The notes beneath the pieces are model-generated. The model saw only the letters and a program-made list of their open reading frames with translations. It was not told the DNA's origin and did no database searches. Shown here piece after piece: positions 1 to 4,914 of a stretch of DNA of 8,674 nucleotides. The DNA comes from Patescibacteria group bacterium. Its GTDB lineage: Bacteria > Patescibacteriota > Minisyncoccia > Phycocordibacterales > SIBU01. The stretch spans positions 1 to 8,674 of the forward strand of contig JAGWZX010000019.1 of assembly GCA_018968805.1 (NCBI GenBank), given 5' to 3'. How positions within the stretch are numbered: position 1 is the first letter of the stretch; each line of letters opens with the position of its first letter. Both the position numbers and the translations under genes were made by a program.

Positions 1-2
1 TG

Positions 3-422
3 CCGAAAGAGATAAATGAGTCCGGCAGGTTTAATGCTGTTCGGCCGAAGCTTACGGACAAGAACACGTCAGATCGGGAGAAAAAACGTCTCGGCGCCGC
101 GCCGGAGTGGGTGGCTGGAAGCGTTCAAGCCGTGTCGGAAAACGGCACGGTAATGGTTGCGTCGAACACGGGAAGCCAATTACCGGCGTATCTTTACGGC
201 GCGGATCATGTGATTTGGATTGTGGGAGCGCAGAAAATCGTGAAGGATGAAGAATCAGGTCGGCGGCGCGTCTATGAATACGTTTTACCTTTGGAGAGTG
301 AGCGTGCCAAAAAAGCTTACGGCGTGGCGGGAAGTTTTGTAAGCAAACTTGCGATTTTCAACAAAGAAGTGACCCCCGGCCGGATCCGGATGATTATCGT
401 CGGGGAAGCGTTGGGGTTTTGA
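3..422 (+). CDS. LUD-domain protein (LutC/YkgG-like), 3' part
   Basis: The frame is open from the window edge to a TGA stop, giving 139 C-terminal residues; the true start lies outside. The protein reads like the LUD (DUF162) family. It has a SENGTVMVASNTGSQLPAY segment, then a hydrophobic strand ending in VGAQKIVKD, then EYVLPLESERAKKAYG, and a final strand ending in VGEALGF. These are the usual family blocks in the usual order. LUD proteins include LutC and LutB of L-lactate oxidation, but many bacteria carry stand-alone members of unknown substrate, and no LutA or LutB partner is visible here. A GTG at 111 could be mistaken for a start, but the frame continues well upstream. The stop overlaps the -35 region of the next gene's promoter. 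Family call is firm; the substrate is unknown. Confidence 0.85.
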   Translation, partial: PKEINESGRFNAVRPKLTDKNTSDREKKRLGAAPEWVAGSVQAVSENGTVMVASNTGSQLPAYLYGADHVIWIVGAQKIVKDEESGRRRVYEYVLPLESERAKKAYGVAGSFVSKLAIFNKEVTPGRIRMIIVGEALGF

Positions 423-447
423 CTTATACATAGCGTCCGAGTATAAA
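419..447 (+). promoter_or_regulatory. Predicted sigma-70 promoter for the CxxC mini-protein
   Basis: TTGACT (419-424) and TATAAA (442-447) are separated by exactly 17 bases. The -35 box overlaps the stop codon of the LUD gene. A transcript would start near 454, leaving a leader of about 32 bases before the ATG at 486. Sequence-only prediction. Confidence 0.6.
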
Positions 448-485
448 AGGGTGTAGTAGCGTAGGACCAAAACGCATAGGTCTAT

Positions 486-641
486 ATGATTCACCCAAAA
501 TGTGCAGGTTGCAAGAAGGAACTTTCTAAGTTTGGTGGCATTTTGCTCGGTCCGCCTAACCGGAAAGATTACGTTAAAAAACATCATCTGTGTCAGAGTT
601 GTTATCAGGCGGTATTGCGGATGCTGAAACTTTTGAAGTAG
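486..641 (+). CDS. 51-residue zinc-ribbon-like mini-protein
   Basis: This short frame encodes 51 residues. It has two CxxC knuckles, CAGC at residues 6-9 and CQSC at 36-39, separated by 26 residues, a spacing that suits one zinc ribbon. The rest is strongly basic (many Lys plus His33 and His34) and ends in a leucine/lysine-rich helix-like tail. It sits in its own unit, with a good promoter upstream (419-447) and a hairpin terminator 13 bases downstream (655-678), which argues that the frame is real. The ribosome binding site is weak at best (AGGT at 478-481, four bases before the ATG). I recognise no named family. Zinc binding is inferred from the cysteine pattern, and a nucleic-acid or ribosome-associated role would be a guess. 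Confidence 0.65.
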   Translation: MIHPKCAGCKKELSKFGGILLGPPNRKDYVKKHHLCQSCYQAVLRMLKLLK

Positions 642-654
642 AAAGACAGATTCC

Positions 655-678
655 AAACGCTCGATAGGAGCGTTTTTT
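655..678 (+). terminator. Rho-independent terminator after the mini-protein gene
   Basis: An 8-bp perfect stem, AAACGCTC pairing with GAGCGTTT, closes a 5-base loop (GATAG) and runs directly into further T residues (T673-T678). It begins 13 bases after the mini-protein stop codon. Confidence 0.8.
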
Positions 679-680
679 AC

Positions 681-709
681 TTGAAAAGATCATACTGTTC
701 CTGTACGCT
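681..709 (+). promoter_or_regulatory. Possible promoter for the aminopeptidase-tsaC unit
   Basis: TTGAAA (681-686) lies 17 bases before TACGCT (704-709). The -10 match is only moderate. Transcription from it would start near 716, two bases before the ATG at 718, so the mRNA could be leaderless. No Shine-Dalgarno motif lies before the ATG, which fits that reading. The terminator just upstream means some promoter is needed here. Confidence 0.4.
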
Positions 710-717
710 ATGGCAAT

Positions 718-3291
718 ATGAGCGTTGCTAAGAATTCTGTAAGACTTTCCATAAATGTTGTACCCGAGAGGTACGCTATAAAACTCGCGCCGGATTTGGA
801 GAAGTTTACGTTTGAGGGAGAGGAGACGATCACCGTGCGGGTCGCGAAGGCGACCCGCACGGTGACTCTGCATGCGAAGGAGTTGGATATTGAATCGGCG
901 GAAGTAGTTGTCGGAGAACGCAAGTCGTTTGCCGATAAAATTTCATACGATGAAAAAGCCGAAACGATGACGCTACAATTCGCCCTCCGGATACCTCAAG
1001 GTGAGGCGAAAATCCGCATCATTTTCCGCGGCATTCTAAATGATAAACTACGCGGTTTTTACCGGAGCCAATATTTTGTCGCTGGCGAGAGACGCCACAT
1101 GGCCACGACCCAGTTTGAGTCCACCGATGCCCGCCGGGCATTTCCTTGCTTTGACGAGCCGGCTAAAAAAGCGGTTTTTGACGTTACACTTTTGGTGCCT
1201 AAACACACCGTAGCTATTTCCAATACTTTGCCGGTTTCCGAAGAAGAACGGGAAGACGGTTTGCGCGAAGTAGTGTTTGAATCCACCCCGAAAATGTCCA
1301 CCTATCTTCTAGCTTTTATTGTCGGTGAGTTTGAACACATTGAGACGCGGACGAAAGAAGGCACGCTTGTTCGAGTTTTTACGACGCCGGGGAAGATCCA
1401 TCAGGCCAAATTCGCGCTTGAATGTGCCGCCAAGACCTTGTCTTTCTACAACAATTATTTTGCCATCCCGTATCCTTTGCCGGTTTTGGATCTTATCGCC
1501 ATTCCTGATTTTTCCGCCGGCGCGATGGAGAATTGGGGCGCCATTACTTACCGCGAATCGGCGATTCTTGTTGACCCAAAACATTCCTCGGCGGCTACCA
1601 AACAGTGGGTGGCGCTTGTAATCGCGCACGAAATCGCTCATCAATGGTTCGGCAATCTGGTAACGATGGAATGGTGGACCCACCTTTGGCTTAACGAAGG
1701 TTTCGCGTCATATATTGAATATCTGGCGGTGGACAAGCTTTTCCCCAAGTGGCAGGTTTGGACCCAGTTTGCCTATCTTGATTTGAGCCGGGCGCTTTCG
1801 CTTGACGCTCTGAAAAATACTCACCCGATTGAAGTTCCGGTCCATCATCCGGACGAAATTGCCGAGATTTTTGACGAGGTCAGTTATTCAAAAGGCGCGT
1901 CGGTGATTCGGATGCTTGCCGATTATTTGGGCGAGAATGATTTTCGCGACGGTTTGCGGTTGTATCTTAAGCGGCACAGTTACGGCAACGCGTCTACGAT
2001 TCATTTGTGGCGGGCGTTTGAAAAAGTGTCGAGAAAGCCGGTGGCGCGGATTATGAAAAATTGGACAGGCCAATCGGGACATCCTGTTGTTGAAGTTAAG
2101 GAAAAGGCCGGCAAGATTGAACTTTCACAGAAGCGGTTTTTCTCAAATCCATTTTCAGCAAGGCGAGGCCTTGATAAGACAGTCTGGGCGGTGCCGGTTG
2201 CGATTGGTGGCGCGAAAAGGAAAGTTGATGAGGTACTTTTGGAACGAAAAGGAACCAGTCTACCGCGCCGAAGCGGCGCGGTAGACTGGTTCAAAATTAA
2301 TTTCGGCGAAACCGGCTTTTTCCGGACGGCTTATTCGCCCGCGTTGTTGGAGAGATTGCGGCCGGCGCTCCGCGCCGGCCGCCTCTCCGAGCTTGACCGC
2401 CTCGGTCTTATCCGAGACGCATTCGCTCTTGCCGAAGGCGGTGTTAGTAATACGACGGATGCCCTCGCGCTTGCTTCTGAATATAGCAAAGAAAAAAGCT
2501 ACACTGTTTGGGCAGAACTGGCTCTGCATCTTCGCCGTGTGTTCAACATCATTTCCGATACGCCAACGGCGGAAAATTACCGCAAGTTTGCGCGCGCAAT
2601 TTTTGCCTCTGCCGCCGCAAAAGTTGGCTGGCGGGCTAGACAAGGCGAAAGCCATAACGAAACCTTGCTCCGCAGTCTCATTTTGGCCAATTCCGGCGAT
2701 TACGGAGATGCCGGAATTGTGGAAACGGCGCGCAAAATGTTTTTCGATTTTCTCAACCGCGGCAAAGTTATTTCAGCTGATTTGCGCGGCGCGGTTTATG
2801 GCATTGGCGCAAAATATGCAAGCGAGAGGGAATTCAAAAAACTTATGACGCTCTACTGCAAGGAAAGTTTGCATGAGGAGCAAGGCCGTCTGGCCCACGC
2901 TCTGGGGAGTTTCCGTGACAAAAAACTTTTGCAAAAGACTTTAGAGTTCGCGCTCTCAAAAAATGTGCGCATTCAGGACACGCTTGGTATTATCGCTTCA
3001 GTTTGGGGAAATCCCGAAGGCCGCGATTTGGCGTGGCAGTTTGTCAAAAAACACTGGTCGACATTTCTTGAACGCTACGGCAGTGGCGGCTACGCCCTCT
3101 CGCGCTTGGTCAAAGCCGGCGGTGTTTTCCACGACAAAGCCCATTACGACGATTTCAAAAAATTCTTCAAAACCCACCCTGCGCCCGGCGCGGGTCGCGC
3201 CATTGAGCAAGTTCTGGAAAAAATTGACAGTAACATCCAGTGGCTTGCCCGAGACGGCAAGTCAGTTGCCAAGCGGTTTACAGAAAAATGA
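718..3291 (+). CDS. M1-family zinc aminopeptidase
   Basis: A full-length 857-residue M1 metallopeptidase, which removes N-terminal residues from peptides in the cytoplasm; no signal peptide is seen. The exopeptidase motif GAMEN is at residues 268-272. The zinc site HEIAH is at 304-308, with the third ligand Glu327 in NEGFASY. The transition-state tyrosine is probably Tyr390 in EVSYSKGAS. An N-terminal beta domain (about 1-215) carries the STDARRAFPCFDEPA block. A small beta domain ends near the DWFKINFGETGFFR block (about 523-536), and a helical ERAP1-C-like domain fills the C terminus. Length and layout match the PepN/tricorn-interacting-factor group. The start at 718 places the usual VVPERYAIKL block at the N terminus. 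The stop overlaps the next start (ATGA), so the two genes are probably co-translated. Three long perfect hairpins lie within the frame (830-865, 2252-2292, 2349-2388). Confidence 0.95.
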   Translation: MSVAKNSVRLSINVVPERYAIKLAPDLEKFTFEGEETITVRVAKATRTVTLHAKELDIESAEVVVGERKSFADKISYDEKAETMTLQFALRIPQGEAKIRIIFRGILNDKLRGFYRSQYFVAGERRHMATTQFESTDARRAFPCFDEPAKKAVFDVTLLVPKHTVAISNTLPVSEEEREDGLREVVFESTPKMSTYLLAFIVGEFEHIETRTKEGTLVRVFTTPGKIHQAKFALECAAKTLSFYNNYFAIPYPLPVLDLIAIPDFSAGAMENWGAITYRESAILVDPKHSSAATKQWVALVIAHEIAHQWFGNLVTMEWWTHLWLNEGFASYIEYLAVDKLFPKWQVWTQFAYLDLSRALSLDALKNTHPIEVPVHHPDEIAEIFDEVSYSKGASVIRMLADYLGENDFRDGLRLYLKRHSYGNASTIHLWRAFEKVSRKPVARIMKNWTGQSGHPVVEVKEKAGKIELSQKRFFSNPFSARRGLDKTVWAVPVAIGGAKRKVDEVLLERKGTSLPRRSGAVDWFKINFGETGFFRTAYSPALLERLRPALRAGRLSELDRLGLIRDAFALAEGGVSNTTDALALASEYSKEKSYTVWAELALHLRRVFNIISDTPTAENYRKFARAIFASAAAKVGWRARQGESHNETLLRSLILANSGDYGDAGIVETARKMFFDFLNRGKVISADLRGAVYGIGAKYASEREFKKLMTLYCKESLHEEQGRLAHALGSFRDKKLLQKTLEFALSKNVRIQDTLGIIASVWGNPEGRDLAWQFVKKHWSTFLERYGSGGYALSRLVKAGGVFHDKAHYDDFKKFFKTHPAPGAGRAIEQVLEKIDSNIQWLARDGKSVAKRFTEK
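830..865. repeat. Perfect 16-bp inverted repeat inside the aminopeptidase gene
   Basis: TCACCGTGCGGGTCGC (830-845) is repeated in perfect inverse at 850-865 around the 4-base loop GAAG. It encodes about residues 38-50 (TVRVAKATRTVT). The protein spacing to the following LHAKEL block looks normal for M1 enzymes, so it need not be an added segment. Confidence 0.9.
2252..2292. repeat. Perfect 19-bp inverted repeat inside the aminopeptidase gene
   Basis: GAACCAGTCTACCGCGCCG (2252-2270) is repeated in perfect inverse at 2274-2292 around a 3-base loop (AAG). It encodes residues 512-525 (GTSLPRRSGAVDWF), at the junction just before the conserved FKINFGETGFFR strand. This is one of the two longest perfect stems in the window. 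Confidence 0.95.
2349..2388. repeat. GC-rich hairpin with an ATT bulge in the aminopeptidase gene
   Basis: GCGGCCGGCGC (2358-2368) pairs perfectly with 2372-2382 around loop TCC. Outside it, GGAGAG (2349-2354) pairs with CTCTCC (2383-2388), so only the bases ATT (2355-2357) are unpaired in a 17-bp stem. It encodes ERLRPALRAGRLSE, a helical stretch whose length looks normal for the family. Confidence 0.85.
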
Positions 3292-4079
3292 AAAAACCTT
3301 GGTTCAAGGCAAAGCGATATGGTTTCGGGTGGTATCCGGCATCGTTAACAGGCTGGCTGGTTTTATTTTTTTATGTTGCTGCAAATGTAAGTTTATTCAT
3401 TCTGGTTGACCAGTATTCTCATTCAGCTGGCGATACTTTGATCCGGTTCGCGCCGCGCTTTCTGGTTTTCACCGCCTTGCTTTATGTCGTTTGTTATTTC
3501 ACTGGTGAGAAATTGTCGTGGCGGTGGGGTGAAGATGGTGAAATTGTTCTAGAAAAAGTTTTGCGGGCGGGCGGAATTGCCGTTATGCCGACCGATACGA
3601 CTTACGGCATTGTTGGGTCAGCCCTGAATGTTTCCACGGTCAATGAAATTTATCGCCTGCGCCGGCGGGATTTGGACAAGCCGTTTATTGTACTAATAGC
3701 GCAAAAGGCGGATTTGCGGAAATTTGGCGCGCGGCTCTCGCCGGCGCAGACGAGAATCTTAAATCATGTCTGGCCGGGGCAAGTCAGCGTTATCTTATCT
3801 TGTCCGAGCGAGCGGTTTTCGTATTTGCACCGAGGAAAGAAGACGATCGCGTTTCGTTTGCCGCAAAAACCTGGGCTTCGTCGGCTTTTGGCGGAGATAG
3901 GGCCTTTAGTCGCGCCTTCTGCCAACCCGCAAGGCCATCCAATTGCCAAAAACATTTCCGAAGCTCGCGCCTATTTCGGTCACAATGTGGATTTTTATCA
4001 GGACGGCGGAGAAATTGACAACAAGCCATCGCGCTTGATTGATATTACCGACGGTACGGAAAAGGTTGTTAGGTTATAA
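3288..4079 (+). CDS. Membrane-anchored TsaC/Sua5 (YrdC) domain protein
   Basis: A 263-residue fusion. Residues 1-81 form a two-helix membrane module: a basic/aromatic start (MKKPWFKAKRYGFGWYP), helix 1 at about 22-40, a polar loop with SHSAGDTL, helix 2 at about 54-71, then GEKLSWRWG. I recall this module as a free-standing small protein in CPR and other bacteria. Residues 85-263 form a YrdC domain with PTDTTYG (101-107), DKPF (130-133), WPGQVSVIL (162-170) and APSANPQG (209-216). This is the fold that makes threonylcarbamoyl-AMP from threonine, bicarbonate and ATP for t6A tRNA modification. The usual Lys of the KxR nucleotide motif appears to be Arg125 (RRR 125-127). The start at 3288 overlaps the aminopeptidase stop (ATGA) and restores the membrane module's usual N terminus; an earlier in-frame GTG/ATG-like start would run back into that gene. 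No good start codon separates the halves. The YrdC call is firm; its activity is inferred. Confidence 0.88.
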   Translation: MKKPWFKAKRYGFGWYPASLTGWLVLFFYVAANVSLFILVDQYSHSAGDTLIRFAPRFLVFTALLYVVCYFTGEKLSWRWGEDGEIVLEKVLRAGGIAVMPTDTTYGIVGSALNVSTVNEIYRLRRRDLDKPFIVLIAQKADLRKFGARLSPAQTRILNHVWPGQVSVILSCPSERFSYLHRGKKTIAFRLPQKPGLRRLLAEIGPLVAPSANPQGHPIAKNISEARAYFGHNVDFYQDGGEIDNKPSRLIDITDGTEKVVRL

Positions 4080-4082
4080 AAA

Positions 4083-4102
4083 CCTCTCGCTTAAGCGAGA
4101 GG
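4083..4102 (-). terminator. Terminator of the minus-strand orphan gene
   Basis: CCTCTCGC (4083-4090) pairs perfectly with GCGAGAGG (4095-4102) around TTAA. Read on the minus strand it is followed at once by TTTTTA, and it starts 23 bases beyond the stop of the gene at 4126-4575. On the plus strand no T-run follows, so it is a weaker candidate for ending the tsaC transcript. Confidence 0.7.
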
Positions 4103-4125
4103 GTATGCGGAAAACGAAAGTGCAA

Positions 4126-4575
4126 TCATGGATTTGCAATAAACACCTGATCGACGGGCCAGACAATCCCGGAATTAATATTGATTAGTCGGGGGTCCAC
4201 CCTGAATTGATCAGGCTGAAATCTGCGGCCGTTCTCCTTGCTGGCAACGCGTGCCGCGTCTTTCGGAGCAAGAGCTATGACCCGATCATTGAAGGCCAAA
4301 AAAACTTCGGCCCGGTTGCGTTCCAAATTGGCGCATGGGTTCAACTCATCCCACCTTCGAGCAGCCTCTCGAAAAGCTTCGTTGATAGTCGGGGCTTTTG
4401 CCATGGATGTTTTGTGGGAGGAGCCATCAGCGAAGCGTACGTGGAACTCGATACCGTCACTTCCGGAGAGCACAGCTCTCCTTATTTGACCGAGCGTGTT
4501 CGTTTGCTTGCGAAGATGTCGTTCAAAGGTATTGAGAGTACGGAGGGTTTCTCGGTATTTTTGCTTCACTTTCAT
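4126..4575 (-). CDS. Hypothetical protein, 149 residues, no family recognised
   Basis: The minus-strand frame encodes a hydrophilic protein with no signal peptide or membrane helix. The N-terminal 30 residues are basic and helix-like (MKVKQKYRETLRTLNTFERH). A strand-rich middle follows (GIEFHVRFADGSSHKTSM), then a helix with REAARRWDELNPCANLERNR, and a C-terminal part ending in WPVDQVFIANP. I recognise no catalytic motif. Support for this frame over the overlapping plus-strand frame comes from flanking signals: a TTGATT-17-TATATT promoter at 4609-4637 and a hairpin with a T-run just after the stop. No Shine-Dalgarno motif precedes the ATG. It stands alone between a convergent tsaC-type gene and a divergent kinase unit. 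It may be lineage-specific or horizontally acquired; function is unknown. Confidence 0.6.
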   Translation of the reverse strand: MKVKQKYRETLRTLNTFERHLRKQTNTLGQIRRAVLSGSDGIEFHVRFADGSSHKTSMAKAPTINEAFREAARRWDELNPCANLERNRAEVFLAFNDRVIALAPKDAARVASKENGRRFQPDQFRVDPRLININSGIVWPVDQVFIANP

Positions 4576-4608
4576 AGAGGTCTATTTGACGTTGAGCTAC
4601 CGATAAGA

Positions 4609-4637
4609 AATATAACAAAGTAGCTCGGCATAATCAA
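4609..4637 (-). promoter_or_regulatory. Predicted promoter of the orphan gene
   Basis: Read on the minus strand, TTGATT (4637-4632) and TATATT (4614-4609) are 17 bases apart. The predicted start of transcription is near 4602, about 27 bases before the ATG. It lies back to back with the plus-strand promoter at 4650-4677, with only 12 bases between the two -35 boxes. Confidence 0.55.
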
Positions 4638-4639
4638 CA

Positions 4640-4657
4640 TGACAATAGGTTGACAAT
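4640..4657. repeat. TGACAAT heptamer repeated at 11-base spacing
   Basis: TGACAAT occurs at 4640-4646 and again at 4651-4657, one helical turn apart. The pair lies between and over the -35 boxes of two divergent promoters. It could be a shared regulator site, or simply a second copy of a -35-like sequence. Confidence 0.45.
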
Positions 4658-4677
4658 GTGTGCTGTTTGACTATACT
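4650..4677 (+). promoter_or_regulatory. Near-consensus sigma-70 promoter of the kinase unit
   Basis: TTGACA (4650-4655) and TATACT (4672-4677) are 16 bases apart, the best promoter match in the window. Transcription should start near 4684, right at an ATG (4685-4687), so the first reading frame would be translated leaderless. I see no other convincing promoter before the kinase start at 4915. Confidence 0.75.
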
Positions 4678-4684
4678 TACAAAG

Positions 4685-4744
4685 ATGATTAAGAAATTAA
4701 CGGCCATGATTGTCCCGCCGGCTACGATTAAACCCCGGAGCTAA
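4685..4744 (+). CDS. Putative 19-residue leader peptide with tandem prolines
   Basis: The frame encodes MIKKLTAMIVPPATIKPRS. It begins at or one base after the predicted transcription start and ends inside strand 1 of the putative attenuator. Two adjacent proline codons (CCG CCG, 4715-4720) lie 14 bases before strand 1, and a third (CCC, 4733-4735) touches it. Three prolines in 19 codons ahead of a gene of the proline-synthesis family suggests a sensing role, but the enrichment is modest and nothing else proves translation. Confidence 0.35.
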   Translation: MIKKLTAMIVPPATIKPRS

Positions 4745-4779
4745 TTCTGCTTTCAAGTACTTAAATAATTTGAAGGGAG

Positions 4780-4803
4780 AAGCTCCGGAGACGGAGCTTT
4801 TTT
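4780..4803 (+). terminator. Intrinsic terminator within the kinase leader
   Basis: AAGCTCCG (4780-4787) pairs with CGGAGCTT (4792-4799) around the loop GAGA and merges into a T-run ending at 4803. It lies downstream of a strong promoter but 111 bases before the kinase start, so it should cut transcription unless it is prevented from forming. Confidence 0.8.
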
Positions 4804-4809
4804 CGTGAG

Positions 4810-4858
4810 CTGGCCCCAGGTTCGTCCCTCGAATTACTCGGGACGAACCTGGGGCCAG
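4810..4858. repeat. Perfect 19-bp inverted repeat upstream of the kinase gene
   Basis: CTGGCCCCAGGTTCGTCCC (4810-4828) is repeated in perfect inverse at 4840-4858 around an 11-base loop. No T-run follows, so it is not a standard terminator. Its AGGTTCG core and 11-base loop resemble the elements at 6864-6906 and 8573-8615, which suggests a related palindromic family. A smaller perfect hairpin, GCCGTTT with AAACGGC, follows at 4874-4889. Confidence 0.9.
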
Positions 4859-4914
4859 AGCGCGTCGCTTTGGGCCGTTTTCAAACGGCACAGTTCTTTG
4901 AACGATTCAACATT

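Larger units (their letters stand above)
4684..4803 (+). promoter_or_regulatory. Attenuator-like leader before the glutamate kinase-like gene
   Basis: Between the promoter and a terminator lie three mutually competing strands. Strand 1 is CCGGAGCT (4735-4742). Strand 2 is AGCTCCGG (4781-4788), which pairs perfectly with strand 1 over 8 bp. Strand 3 is CGGAGCT (4792-4798), which pairs with strand 2 to make the terminator. Strand 1 also contains the first base of the TAA stop of a 19-codon frame, so a ribosome ending translation there would cover strand 1 and favour termination. This is the geometry of translation-coupled attenuation. It could instead be a short terminated RNA of about 120 bases. 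I recognise no known riboswitch or T-box in it. Confidence 0.5.

Noticed and set aside
285..656. A minus-strand frame of 123 codons across the LUD gene end and the mini-protein
   Set aside because: It lies antisense to a recognised LUD domain and to a plus-strand unit with promoter and terminator, and its product shows no motif.
710..721. A three-codon frame (ATG GCA ATA TGA) overlapping the aminopeptidase ATG
   Set aside because: It lies upstream of the predicted transcription start and is too short to weigh against chance.
2260..2848. Long alternative frames on both strands inside the aminopeptidase gene
   Set aside because: The aminopeptidase frame is fully supported by family motifs. 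The others are low-complexity basic products of GC-rich third positions.
4207..4623. A 138-codon plus-strand frame overlapping the minus-strand orphan gene
   Set aside because: It starts with TTG, has no ribosome site, and crosses the promoter region of the minus-strand gene. The opposite strand has matching promoter and terminator signals, so I take this frame as a shadow.
4684..4803. A T-box or other named riboswitch before the kinase gene
   Set aside because: I could not find the T-box sequence or any riboswitch core I know; only the competing hairpins and the short frame can be supported.
4870..4914. TTG at 4870 as the kinase start
   Set aside because: It would add 15 residues before the normal N-terminal strand of the kinase fold and would run through a hairpin. 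ATG at 4915 gives the usual N terminus.
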